Notes: generated from the sequence alone by a model not told the origin. 64,000 nt of DNA from Streptomyces sp. DH5 (GCF_020873915.1 NZ_JAHWGP010000028.1:1-64000), one strand, 5' to 3'. Positions 1-7,965 are shown, numbered from the stretch's first letter. A program made the numbers and translations.

Positions 1-126
1 TCAAAACCCTCGGAGCCGTCAACATCGCCAAGACCACTCGGGCAATCCGCGACCAGCCCGAACGAGCCCTCCCGCTCCTGGGCATCACCAACAACCCGGA
101 CACTCAAGGAACTTGATCAAGCCCTG
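1..126 (+). mobile_element. Right end of an ISAs1-like insertion sequence
   Basis: This holds the last codons of a transposase and then a short non-coding tail. The end is placed at about 126 because the neighbouring nuclease frame changes from its own sequence to IS-derived codons there. On the minus strand the IS edge would read CAGGGCTTGATCAAGTTCC, a plausible terminal inverted repeat. The other terminus lies outside the window, so neither the repeat nor a target duplication could be confirmed. Confidence 0.5.
3..116 (+). CDS. Transposase C-terminus, ISAs1-like (partial, cut by window edge)
   Basis: Only the last 37 codons are present. The reading KTLGAVNIAKTTRAIRDQPE, then a run ending in LPLLGIT, resembles the C-terminal tail of ISAs1-family (H-repeat) transposases, in which a short helical NIA..R segment precedes LLG. 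The DDE catalytic core would be upstream of base 1. The stop TGA is at 114-116, ten bases before the inferred IS end. Family assignment is from memory of the tail motif; whether the copy is active cannot be judged. Confidence 0.5.
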   Translation, partial: KTLGAVNIAKTTRAIRDQPERALPLLGITNNPDTQGT

Positions 127-624
127 GGCAAGGATGTCGTTCTCCGTGGCGAACTTCTCAGCCGGCCCGCTGAAGTACGTCGTGGTCACGAAGATCGCCA
201 CCTCCACCTTGAAATGCACCCTCGCACCGAGCAAGTCTCGAACTTCCCGGCTGGGGATCCTGCTCTTGGGCGTGTATCGCTTGCACTGGATCACCATGCT
301 CCGTCCATCGGGAAGGATCCCCAGAACGTCGGCCCCGTTATCGTGAGAGCCGCCCACCCTCCGCACACCGGTGCAACCGTCCCTTCGGCAGAGCTGGACA
401 ACGAAGGATTCGAACTCCGTCCCCGTCATCGCATCGGCCTCGGCGAGCGTCCGATGCCCGGCCTTCACGGCCTCATCCTGTCGCCATCGCTGATCACTTC
501 CCTTGATCAGCCGATCTCTCCGCCACAGCCACCATCCGCCAGCAGCGCCGCTTCCGACGACGAGTGCACCCACGAGATAGGGCCAAAACACTGCCCAAGG
601 CACCACTATTAAGACGACGGTCAC
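85..624 (-). CDS. Membrane-anchored Mrr-like restriction endonuclease, tail replaced by IS sequence
   Basis: 179 codons from a GTG at 624. A hydrophobic N-terminal segment (VTVVLIVVPWAVFWPYL, then a glycine-rich stretch to WWLW) is likely a membrane anchor. An Mrr_cat-type PD-(D/E)xK domain follows: TGTEFESFVVQLC, the catalytic GADV aspartate, then VIQCKRY with the Q.K pair. Family members usually end in a further helix after the last strand. Here, after NDILA, the last 13 codons come from the adjoining IS end, so the natural C-terminus is lost. The catalytic core looks intact, so some activity may remain. An in-frame upstream ATG at 783 is possible, but the GTG overlaps the stop of a small ORF (GTGA), and that upstream ORF has the better ribosome site. 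Confidence 0.55.
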   Translation of the reverse strand: MTVVLIVVPWAVFWPYLVGALVVGSGAAGGWWLWRRDRLIKGSDQRWRQDEAVKAGHRTLAEADAMTGTEFESFVVQLCRRDGCTGVRRVGGSHDNGADVLGILPDGRSMVIQCKRYTPKSRIPSREVRDLLGARVHFKVEVAIFVTTTYFSGPAEKFATENDILAQGLIKFLECPGCW

Positions 625-713
625 GCCCCGCCGACACGGCCGATCTTGAGTTGTCGCTGGCGCCGCTTCAGCGCAGCTGATCTCCGCAGCTTCCGTCCCT
701 TGCCCTTGGTCAT
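621..713 (-). CDS. 30-aa basic ORF, coupled to or once the N-terminus of the Mrr-like gene
   Basis: The ATG at 713 has a strong GGGGAGGA just upstream. It encodes a Lys/Arg-rich peptide beginning MTKGKGRKLRRSAALKRRQR, and its TGA overlaps the GTG of the Mrr-like gene in a GTGA. Membrane-anchored Mrr-like proteins of Streptomyces often begin with a basic stretch followed directly by transmembrane helices. A one-base deletion in the G-run at about 625-628 would explain two frames where one gene is expected. The alternative is a genuine coupled leader peptide. Confidence 0.35.
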   Translation of the reverse strand: MTKGKGRKLRRSAALKRRQRQLKIGRVGGA

Positions 714-1290
714 GATCCTCCCCGGGGTCAGAGGCAGTCTCCGGATTCACTGCGGAGGCTCGTAAGAGCGCCGATTCAGCCATCGGTGCACATCGGCGGT
801 CCCGGTACCTGGAAGAAGTAGATGACATCCGGCGGTGCGGGTGTCGCACTCAGTAACACTGCGATTCCGTCCGGTCAATGGCTGCACGCCAGAGGGGTCG
901 CCGCGCATCGGCAGGACTTGCTACGGCCCCATCACAAGGCGAGCACCCTCATCGCCACCAACAACCTGCTCGTCGCTGATGGCAGCGATGCCATGCGCCA
1001 GTTTCCGACCGTCACAACACCGATGTCAGCGAGCGGCGCCGTCGCGTTGCGGTGCTTCCAGTCGAGTCCTCGAAAGCCTGACCGTCAGCTTCCTAGCGTG
1101 TACCTTCCACCCCTTGGCGAGCTCAACAAGGGACGGCGTACCTGCGAGGTGGATCCGTGCGGCTGCTGTGAAATGGCTGGCCAGCGTCGGCATCCTCGCC
1201 GGAGGCCAGCCAGCACAGGAGACAAACGCCGCAATGTTCCTTATCCACAGGCGTGCCTACGAGGGAGGGCGTGCTGGCTAGGCTGTTCCT
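714..1290. other. 577-bp intergenic stretch, no convincing gene
   Basis: Upstream of both the leftward Mrr-like gene and the rightward methyltransferase gene. The only frame with some codon bias is a 55-codon minus-strand ORF at 1026-1193 (beginning MPTLASHFTAAARIHLAG), with GAGG close to its ATG. No family was recognised, so it is not called. No controller (C) gene for the R-M system is seen. The stretch may hold divergent promoters and remnants of an earlier gene. Confidence 0.4.
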
Positions 1291-2817
1291 ATGGCAACAG
1301 AAGCACCAGCAGTGTCAACGGATCTTGTGGCGCGAACAGAAGCGCGGAGGCAGGAAGCGTCCGCGTCACTTGACTCCAAGCAGCGCGCGAAGCTCGGGCA
1401 GTACTTCACGCCGGCCCCTGCTGCGGACTTCATTGCTTCCCTGGCCAGGCTGGATGAGGCCGAGCCACTTCGAGTTCTGGATCCCGGCGCGGGGGCGGGT
1501 TCTCTTACCGCGTCAGTAGTGGCGCGCATCCTTCGGGATCGGCCTAGAGCTCGGATCAGCGTCACCGCGTGCGAGGTCGACCCCCAACTACACGACACCC
1601 TGGCCGCCACACTTGAAGACTGCGCAACCACCGCCCGGGAGGTTGGCGGCCAAGTCGAGACGACACTTGTGTGCGACGACTTCATCACGTGGGCGACCCA
1701 GGCCGATGGCTTGTTCGCCGAGGGCCGTGGACCCTTCGATCTGGTGATCATGAACCCGCCGTACAAAAAGCTCGCCGCCAGCTCGCAGGCGCGCAAGGCT
1801 GTAACGGCGACGTGCACGGAGACGTCGAACTTGTATTCAGCGTTCATGGCCCTCGGTGTTCACCTCCTCGCGCCGGGCGGGCAGTTGGTGGCCATTACGC
1901 CGCGCAGTTTCGCCAACGGTCCATACTTCCGACCGTTTCGCAGATATTTCCTGGACCGCATGCACCTTGATCGAGTGCATGTATTCGAAGCCCGTAATAA
2001 GGTGTTCGCCGACACGGATGTACTACAGGAAAATGTGATCTTTTCGGCGACTCGCATCGACTCTCCGGACCGCGCTCCCGTGACAGTGTCGACAAGTCAT
2101 AGCTATTCAACGGATATTCGCAGCCGGGTCGTTCATTACGAAGAGATGGTGCACCCTGCGGACCCTGAATATTTCATTCACATCAGCGCTGACGAAGAAG
2201 ATACGCATTTGGCTGCTGTGCATGCGAAACTCGCCGCCACGCTGGCCGAAGTTGGTTGCCAAGTTTCGACGGGGCGTGTAGTCGACTTCAGAAGCAAGGA
2301 ACATTTGCGGCCCGACCCAGTGATGGGGGCTGTTCCCTTGATCTATCCGTTGCATATGCGGGAAGGAGGGGTTTCTTGGCCGGTGCCCGGCGCGAAAAAG
2401 AATAACGCCATCATGCTTAACTCCGACACTGAGAAGATGACCTTCCCGTCTGGTTTCTACGTTGTCGTGAAGCGGCTCTCCTCCAAGGAAGAGAAGCGCC
2501 GAGTGGTTGCTGCTGTATTCGATCCAGAGGTGATTGACTGTGATCGGATTGGCTTCGAGAATCATGTGAATGTTTATCATGAAGGCGGGCGAGGGCTCTC
2601 GAAGTACGTCGCGCGCGGCCTCTGTCTGTGGCTAAACTCCACGTTGCTGGACCAATTTATTCGGCGTTTCAGTGGGCACACTCAGGTGAATGCAACCGAC
2701 CTGAGGAACCTTCGATATCCCAGTCGTGAACAGCTGTCCAGAATGGGGCAGGGTTGGGATGGTGGAGTTTGGCTGGGGCAAGATAAAATCGACGAAGTTG
2801 TAGAGCGGAACATCTAG
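1291..2817 (+). CDS. Type II adenine-specific DNA methyltransferase (Eco57I/PstI-like)
   Basis: 508 aa modification enzyme that should transfer a methyl group from S-adenosylmethionine to N6 of adenine in the recognition site. Motif X is at GQYFTP (about 36-41), motif I (SAM-binding) at VLDPGAGAGSL (about 62-72), and the catalytic motif IV is NPPY (about 155-158). This order fits the gamma class, in which one polypeptide carries both the methylase and the target recognition domain (here the C-terminal half). Twenty bases downstream, on the same strand, is a BsuBI/PstI-type endonuclease, so the pair is a complete type II system. AT-richer stretches and relaxed codon use mark it as acquired. 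The BsuBI/PstI relationship makes CTGCAG a candidate target, which is inference only. Confidence 0.85.
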   Translation: MATEAPAVSTDLVARTEARRQEASASLDSKQRAKLGQYFTPAPAADFIASLARLDEAEPLRVLDPGAGAGSLTASVVARILRDRPRARISVTACEVDPQLHDTLAATLEDCATTAREVGGQVETTLVCDDFITWATQADGLFAEGRGPFDLVIMNPPYKKLAASSQARKAVTATCTETSNLYSAFMALGVHLLAPGGQLVAITPRSFANGPYFRPFRRYFLDRMHLDRVHVFEARNKVFADTDVLQENVIFSATRIDSPDRAPVTVSTSHSYSTDIRSRVVHYEEMVHPADPEYFIHISADEEDTHLAAVHAKLAATLAEVGCQVSTGRVVDFRSKEHLRPDPVMGAVPLIYPLHMREGGVSWPVPGAKKNNAIMLNSDTEKMTFPSGFYVVVKRLSSKEEKRRVVAAVFDPEVIDCDRIGFENHVNVYHEGGRGLSKYVARGLCLWLNSTLLDQFIRRFSGHTQVNATDLRNLRYPSREQLSRMGQGWDGGVWLGQDKIDEVVERNI

Positions 2818-2836
2818 AAGCGGAGTCTAAAATTAA

Positions 2837-3817
2837 ATGACTGAGCAGACCGTTCTTGAATTCCATGGAGGATCGAGTGGGGATAGAGTTACAGAAGCTC
2901 GCCACCTTCTCCAGCTTCTTGGTTTCGACTCCGAGCGATACAATGAGCGCTCTGCCTATGTGCTGCTCGCGCTTCTCGAGCTAGGCCCGGACAAGGGCTG
3001 GACGCAGGCCGAGAGGTCCATGCTTCGCACCGTCCAAATCATGCAGTGGCTGCGCGAGGTCTACGATAAAGACTACGCCGCAAATTCACGAGAGACGATT
3101 CGCAGGTACACGCTGCATCAGTTCGTTGCTGCCGGACTGGTTGTGCAGAATCCTGACCAGCCAGACCGTCCGGTGAATTCGCCAAAATGGTGTTATCAGA
3201 TAGAGCCTGCTGCCTTTGGCCTCATTACGTCGTACGGACAGGAGGGGTTCGATGAGCGGCTTTCCGAGTATCTCGCCGAGCGCCCGGGGCTACAAGCGAT
3301 GTATGCGCGCGAGCGCGAAATGAACAGGATCCCTGTGCGGCTTCCCGGCGGCAAGGAGATCGATCTCAGCCCCGGCGGCCAGAACATCCTGATCGTCCAG
3401 ATCATCAATGAATTCTGCGAGCGATACACGCCGAACGGTGAGATCCTCTATATTGGCGATGCCGACAGTAAGTGGGCGACGGTATTCGAGGAGGACTCAC
3501 TGGCGAGGCTCGGTGTCACGGTCGACTCGCATGGAAAAATGCCTGACGTTGTGGTGTTCCTCCGGGAACGGAACTGGCTCGTCCTAATTGAAGCGGCATC
3601 CTCTCACGGTCCGGTGGATGCAAAGAGGCATAGAGAGCTCAGTGAACTGTTCCGAGGCTCATCTGCTGGCCTTGTCTTCATTTCGGCACTGCCGTCTCGG
3701 GTCGAGTTGCGCAAATACCTAAAAGAAATTGCCTGGGAGACCGATGTTTGGTGCGCTGACAATCCATCGCACCTGATCCACTTCAACGGGGAGCGCTTCT
3801 TGGGTCCTTACAGCTAG
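2837..3817 (+). CDS. BsuBI/PstI-family type II restriction endonuclease
   Basis: 326 aa, usual length for the family. The N-terminal half is helical and winged-helix-like (WLREVYDKDYAANSRETIRR). The C-terminal domain has the family signature: GKMPDVVVF supplies an acidic residue near position 237, LVLIEAASSHGPVDAKR supplies E near 252 and K near 262, a PD-(D/E)xK arrangement. It would cut unmethylated DNA, and the preceding methyltransferase protects the host. The two genes are 19 bp apart and probably cotranscribed, with the methylase first. A strong bidirectional hairpin terminator follows 14 bp after the stop. No repressor gene is present, so timing of expression may rely on gene order and translation. 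Specificity is untested. Confidence 0.85.
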   Translation: MTEQTVLEFHGGSSGDRVTEARHLLQLLGFDSERYNERSAYVLLALLELGPDKGWTQAERSMLRTVQIMQWLREVYDKDYAANSRETIRRYTLHQFVAAGLVVQNPDQPDRPVNSPKWCYQIEPAAFGLITSYGQEGFDERLSEYLAERPGLQAMYAREREMNRIPVRLPGGKEIDLSPGGQNILIVQIINEFCERYTPNGEILYIGDADSKWATVFEEDSLARLGVTVDSHGKMPDVVVFLRERNWLVLIEAASSHGPVDAKRHRELSELFRGSSAGLVFISALPSRVELRKYLKEIAWETDVWCADNPSHLIHFNGERFLGPYS

Positions 3818-3831
3818 GACCTGACGTGAAG

Positions 3832-3868
3832 AAAGGGCCGCTCCACCGTCTGGTGGAGCGGCCCTTTT
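3832..3868. terminator. Bidirectional rho-independent terminator
   Basis: Perfect 16-bp arms AAAGGGCCGCTCCACC (3832-3847) and GGTGGAGCGGCCCTTT (3852-3867) enclose a GTCT loop. A T-run lies on the + side and, read from the other strand, a second T-run follows. It sits between the rightward endonuclease gene and the leftward 5S rRNA gene and can serve both. Confidence 0.9.
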
Positions 3869-3876
3869 AAGGTGAA

Positions 3877-3993
3877 TTCGGCGACGACCTACTCTCCCGC
3901 GAGGTCCCCCTCGCAGTACCATCGGCGCTGGCAAGCTTAGCTTCCGGGTTCGAAATGTTACCGGGCGTTTCCTCGCCGCTATGGTCACCGAAA
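3877..3993 (-). rRNA. rrf: 5S ribosomal RNA, orphan and divergent copy
   Basis: Read on the minus strand, this 117-nt stretch has the actinobacterial 5S core: CCATAGCGGCGAGGAAACGC, then CATTTCGAACCCGGAAGCTA, then GCGCCGATGGTACTGC, then GGGAGAGTAGG. The two ends pair as helix I (TTCGGTGAC with GTCGCCGAA, one G-T wobble). No 23S rRNA lies upstream (beyond 3993), so the gene stands alone. Against the usual Streptomyces 5S as I remember it, there are differences in the first loop, in helix III/IV and in the GCGAGGGGGACCTCGCGG hairpin. It lies inside the accessory element, followed by a strong terminator. It may be functional, a decayed spare copy, or carried by the element. Confidence 0.85.
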
Positions 3994-4360
3994 ATCTGGT
4001 GAGCGCTTCCTAGCGTAGAAGCGCTTTCGTTGGCTGAGTATACAGGCGGATAGCGGCCGCTGTGCACCTCGCTTGCGCTGCCGCGAAGGCCGACAGGGCT
4101 GGCCGGGAGGCGGCTGGACACGGCGTTCCGCCCCGGCCGATGGGGCCCGGTCGACCCTGGCTCCCGGAAGTCCGCGAAGTGGCAGGTGATGGCCTGACGG
4201 TCGTGGTCCGTGTGTCGGCAAATGGGTGAGAACCGGCCAAGTGCGCCGCTTGGCAGCGAGGTTATCTAGCCACTCGGCCTGCGCTGTGCGTACAAGCGGC
4301 TACGCTGCGTGCCTCCCGAGATCTTGTGACGCGGGCGGATCTGAGCCCGAAGGAGGACGC
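3994..4360. other. Non-coding stretch between 5S rRNA and GHKL gene
   Basis: It should hold the promoter of the leftward 5S gene and of the rightward GHKL gene. The clearest element is an inverted repeat, AGCGCTTC (4002-4009) and GAAGCGCT (4018-4025), just before the 5S 5' end; this may be a processing stem. No gene with plausible codon use is seen. The GHKL reading frame stays open upstream to an ATG at 4226, but the ribosome site favours 4361. Confidence 0.4.
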
Positions 4361-6427
4361 TTGAACACGCATCTGCGCTTTGCGCCGGAGATCCTGATCC
4401 GCCTGGGGGAGGAGCTAATCCCGCACCCCGACCTCGGGGTGATCGAACTCGTCCGCAACGCCTATGACGCGGATGCGACGAAGGCCATCGTTCAGCTCCA
4501 CAATGCCACCCAAGCCGGCGGCACCCTTGTGGTTGAGGATGATGGCGACGGTATGACGGCCGAGGACATCCGCGAGGGCTTCCTCCTCATCGGGAGGTCG
4601 CAGAAGTCCGGTGCAACGGACAGCCGCTCCAAGCGGCGTCGCATCGGCGAGAAGGGGCTGGGTCGCCTGGCGGCACTGCGCCTTGGGCGCCGGGTGGAGC
4701 TGCTGTCTCGCCCGCGTAGCGAGCCCGGTGTGGAGCACAGGCTCGTCATCGACTGGTCTGACTACGACTCGGTTGGCTCGGTCGAAGAGGTCGAGCTCAC
4801 GGTTGTCACCCAGGCAACATCGAAAAAGCCCGGCACCTCATTGACTGTGCATCAGCTGCGGCAGGGCTTCGACAAGGAGCAGATGGATCGGCTTGCTCGT
4901 GCCATGCGCTTGCTCACCGGGTTCTTCAATGACGAGGACACAGGTTTCACCGCGACGCTCATCGCGCCCCAGTTCGATCGGGTCTCGGACGCAGTCAATC
5001 GAAGCTTCTTCGACGAGTATGAATACAAGCTCGAAGCTAATCTCGACGAAGAGGGGTACGCGAGTACCGTCCTCTATGACTGGAAAGGCCGTGCAATTAC
5101 CCGAGGGGAGCACGTCGACATCGCGCCGGATAGCCGCGAGGGGCGACTCCAGCCTCCACTGAGGTACCAGGCGCCGGCGGCGTCCTTCGAGCTGTGGATG
5201 TTCCTGTTGGACAAGCGCTCGTTCGAACTTCGGGGCTCGAAGAACCAGTTTGCTGCTCTGCGTCCGTGGCTCAAGGTTGTTGGTGGCGTTCACCTCTTCC
5301 ATCGAGGGTTGCGTGTGCATCCCTATGGCGATCCCGGCTTCGATTGGCTAGACCTGAACCTCTTGCGGGCTCGTAACCCGCAACTGCGGCCCTCCACCAA
5401 CAACAGCATCGGGCGTGTATTGGTCGATGACCCGGATGGCCTTCTCATTCCGAAGACAGACCGGATGGGATTCCAGGAGAACGCCGCATTCATTGAACTC
5501 CGTGATTTTGCCCGAGGTGCCACAGAGTGGGCAGCAAGGGAACGAAAGAGGATCCGAGACGGTGAGAAGCTAGGGATTCCTTCGCCCGCTCAGCGCCCTT
5601 CGCCGGCCCAGCGGCCTACGCTTGCCCCTATCACTGACCGTCCAGAGGCAGCCAGGAACTCGGCGGACGACCGTAGAGCTTGGGACACAGCACCGCAGCC
5701 GGAGCTGTTGACGCTGGTGCCGAGTCTGCCCGCGCAGCGCGACGAGGCACCCTTGCCAGCGATGCGACTTGAGCACCTCTTGTACCGGTCCCTCGCCACT
5801 GCTGGGATCCTTGTTTCCGCATTTGGGCGTGAGACAGCAGCTGGAAGCGATGCCAGCAAAGTAGGTCGCGGGGTGATCGACCTTGTGGGAAGGGCTACGC
5901 GAGCGGCCCGGTCAGATGGCTTCCGCGTTGACATCGTCGACCTGAATGAAGTGGTCAGCCGTGCCTTGGGCGCGGTGCGCCCCCAGCTGGAGCGACGCGG
6001 CATCTCTATCAACGAGCAGTACTGGGACGAGCCGGTCCGTGTCGCGGCCGCGGTGTCGGACCTGGAGGCGATCGTCTTCAATCTGGCCGCCAATGCCATG
6101 AGCTCATTCGCGCGCGCCGGCGATCTGTTGGGAGACCGAGCCGTGCAGGTCCGGACTCAAGTTGAGGAGGGCCGCGCGGCTCTCGACTTCTCCGATTCAG
6201 GTCCGGGGATTGTCGACGTCGACGTTGCGCACATGTGGCGTCCTGGTGTAGCTGGGCCGAGGGCTGAGAGCGCCGGACTCGGCCTGACAGTCATCCGTGA
6301 CGCCGTTGCTGACATGTGTGGCAGGAGTTCGGTGGTTGAGGATGGGGATCTCGCGGCGGACGCGTACGGGGAGCTGGGGGGCGCGTCGTTCCGTATCCGC
6401 CTTCCTCTGCGTATCGCCGGCGAGTAG
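4361..6427 (+). CDS. Protein with two GHKL ATPase domains (HSP90-like plus histidine-kinase-like)
   Basis: 688 aa from a TTG at 4361, chosen for the AAGGAGG six bases upstream. The N-terminal domain is HSP90/MutL-like: N box ELVRNAYDADA (about 29-38), G1 DDGDGM (about 60-65), G2 GEKGLGRLAA (about 96-105). A long middle region of about 350 residues contains a Pro-rich linker near 410-450. The C-terminal domain is a histidine-kinase ATPase with N box FNLAANAM, G1 DSGPGI and G2 AGLGLTVI. In the helix where kinases have F..HE, this protein reads LVSAFGRETA, so the phospho-accepting histidine is replaced by arginine. No response regulator is adjacent. Proteins with an HSP90-type GHKL domain occur in R-M and defence islands; defence or nucleic-acid surveillance is an inference from context. 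Confidence 0.7.
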   Translation: MNTHLRFAPEILIRLGEELIPHPDLGVIELVRNAYDADATKAIVQLHNATQAGGTLVVEDDGDGMTAEDIREGFLLIGRSQKSGATDSRSKRRRIGEKGLGRLAALRLGRRVELLSRPRSEPGVEHRLVIDWSDYDSVGSVEEVELTVVTQATSKKPGTSLTVHQLRQGFDKEQMDRLARAMRLLTGFFNDEDTGFTATLIAPQFDRVSDAVNRSFFDEYEYKLEANLDEEGYASTVLYDWKGRAITRGEHVDIAPDSREGRLQPPLRYQAPAASFELWMFLLDKRSFELRGSKNQFAALRPWLKVVGGVHLFHRGLRVHPYGDPGFDWLDLNLLRARNPQLRPSTNNSIGRVLVDDPDGLLIPKTDRMGFQENAAFIELRDFARGATEWAARERKRIRDGEKLGIPSPAQRPSPAQRPTLAPITDRPEAARNSADDRRAWDTAPQPELLTLVPSLPAQRDEAPLPAMRLEHLLYRSLATAGILVSAFGRETAAGSDASKVGRGVIDLVGRATRAARSDGFRVDIVDLNEVVSRALGAVRPQLERRGISINEQYWDEPVRVAAAVSDLEAIVFNLAANAMSSFARAGDLLGDRAVQVRTQVEEGRAALDFSDSGPGIVDVDVAHMWRPGVAGPRAESAGLGLTVIRDAVADMCGRSSVVEDGDLAADAYGELGGASFRIRLPLRIAGE

Positions 6428-6440
6428 CCCGGATCTCTCC

Positions 6441-7856
6441 TCAGCGAGCGCCCCATCCGCGGTGCGCTTCGGGACCGTGTGGGCTCCAGCCGTTCAGGTA
6501 GGGAGCCAGCTCCTCGGGCTTCGGTTCGCGAGTGGTGGGCATGGCAGGTAGACGGGTCAGCGGGTCGAGGCTCTGAACGTAACGGCGGGCCCAGGCCAAC
6601 CACCTGCGTGCCGAGGTCACCACGGCCTCACTTTCCCCGGCCGTCTCTTCCAGCCGACGCTCCAGGGCGTTGCAGTACGTGCTCAGGCTCGCCGCTTCCT
6701 GCCACTGGCCAGCCTGCGCACGCAGTACCTCGGCATACTGTTCCTGTACGGCCAACTCCTTCGCCTTCTCCATGGCCGCCCGCCAGCGAACCTCGCGCTC
6801 GGCCTTCGCCCGCTCCTCGTCCGCCTTCCTCTGGGCGTCTTCTACAGCGCGGGTCTCGATCTCCCGGAGAACGGCTCCCAGGATGTCCTCCAGCACCCAG
6901 CGCTTGCGATCGGCCCAGCGGGACTGCCGCCTGGATCGGCTGTAGCCGAGTTCGATCACGAGGCTCTTCGATCGCTCTGGGTCGGTGGACTGGGGGGACT
7001 CCTGCTGGATCGTGACGGTGTAGGTGAAGCCGTTCACGACCAAGTTCAGTTCGCCCTCACGGAGGGAGTAGCTGGAAGGGTAGTGCCGCCCGTTGTACGT
7101 GTAGGCATGGCTGCGCCGGCGGGAGGGGACTTCATGCTCTTTCACCTTGTGCCCTCGACGTACTGCCTCGGCAGCGAGGCCCTGGAGAAGCAGCAACGAT
7201 CGGCGGCGCAGCGGGGCGGGCATGACGAGCCGGCCCTCGTCGTCTTTCAGCGCGGCCACGACCGGATGCGGAGAGCGCAACTGAGTGGGTACGTGGACGG
7301 GTGGCGCCTCATTCGGCCGCTGCCTCAGTGAGTCGGGGTGTGGCCCCTCGACCAGAGAGATCTGCAGGTCGCGATTCCACATGCGGAGACTCTCGATGCG
7401 TCTGCCCTCAGGGACGAGGTTGTGGCGTTTCGCGTAGTCGATCACGCGTCGCCACTCCGTCACTGTGGCGTCGTCGGGCTTGGTGAAGGTGACTCGCCTG
7501 TCCGTAACGAGGCGCTCGATGAGCTCCTTCGCCTTGGTTCGACGGGCGAGTGCGACTGGCCTGTCGGCGTAGGACGCTGAGCGGGTGCTGCCTGCCTCCT
7601 TCTCCATGGCAGCCTTCCGTTCCCCGGTGTGCGCCGGGTCGTCCGGGTGGTGACCGTGCTGGACATAAAAGGTGCCTGCCTCGGTGACCTGGGCATCTAC
7701 CTCACCCCCGCTACGCTTGATCGTTACCAGCCCTCGGTCGCGCAGCGCGTAGGCCGTGCGGAACTCACCGGGGTCCCAAGCCTCGGACTCCTTGCCGCTT
7801 GCGAGCCGGCCGAGCAAGGCGAGCTGTCGTTCGTTCAGGGGAGACCAACGATGCAT
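6441..7856 (-). CDS. Uncharacterised 471-aa protein with a coiled-coil middle
   Basis: No family recognised. The N-terminal 80 residues (LNERQLALLGRLASGKE, TAYALRDRGLVTIKRSGG) look like a winged helix. The central part is arginine-rich (HNLVPEGRRIESLRMWNRDL). A compact beta-rich block around residues 260-310 is followed by a long charged coiled coil (about 330-380: AVEDAQRKADEERAKAEREV). It has no signal peptide or membrane segment. It converges on the GHKL gene with only 13 bp between stops. A GGGGTGAG stands nine bases before the ATG. Similar proteins occur in Streptomyces accessory regions as hypotheticals, as I recall. A DNA-binding or scaffold role is possible but unproven. Confidence 0.6.
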   Translation of the reverse strand: MHRWSPLNERQLALLGRLASGKESEAWDPGEFRTAYALRDRGLVTIKRSGGEVDAQVTEAGTFYVQHGHHPDDPAHTGERKAAMEKEAGSTRSASYADRPVALARRTKAKELIERLVTDRRVTFTKPDDATVTEWRRVIDYAKRHNLVPEGRRIESLRMWNRDLQISLVEGPHPDSLRQRPNEAPPVHVPTQLRSPHPVVAALKDDEGRLVMPAPLRRRSLLLLQGLAAEAVRRGHKVKEHEVPSRRRSHAYTYNGRHYPSSYSLREGELNLVVNGFTYTVTIQQESPQSTDPERSKSLVIELGYSRSRRQSRWADRKRWVLEDILGAVLREIETRAVEDAQRKADEERAKAEREVRWRAAMEKAKELAVQEQYAEVLRAQAGQWQEAASLSTYCNALERRLEETAGESEAVVTSARRWLAWARRYVQSLDPLTRLPAMPTTREPKPEELAPYLNGWSPHGPEAHRGWGAR

Positions 7857-7965
7857 GGCGCCAGCTCACCCCGGGATTTAGCTAGGTGCAATGACTCGTA
7901 TGGGTGGTCGCTCCTGGAAGGCGAAGCACGTATGGAGTCGTGGACGGTCAGCATCGAAGGCGCAG

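Noticed and set aside
1026-1193. 55-codon minus-strand ORF
   Set aside because: Plausible start and some bias, but no recognisable family and no conserved context; too weak to call.
3994-4360. A 23S rRNA fragment upstream of the 5S gene
   Set aside because: No 23S-like sequence is recognisable; the 5S is a stand-alone copy rather than the end of a truncated rrn operon in this window.
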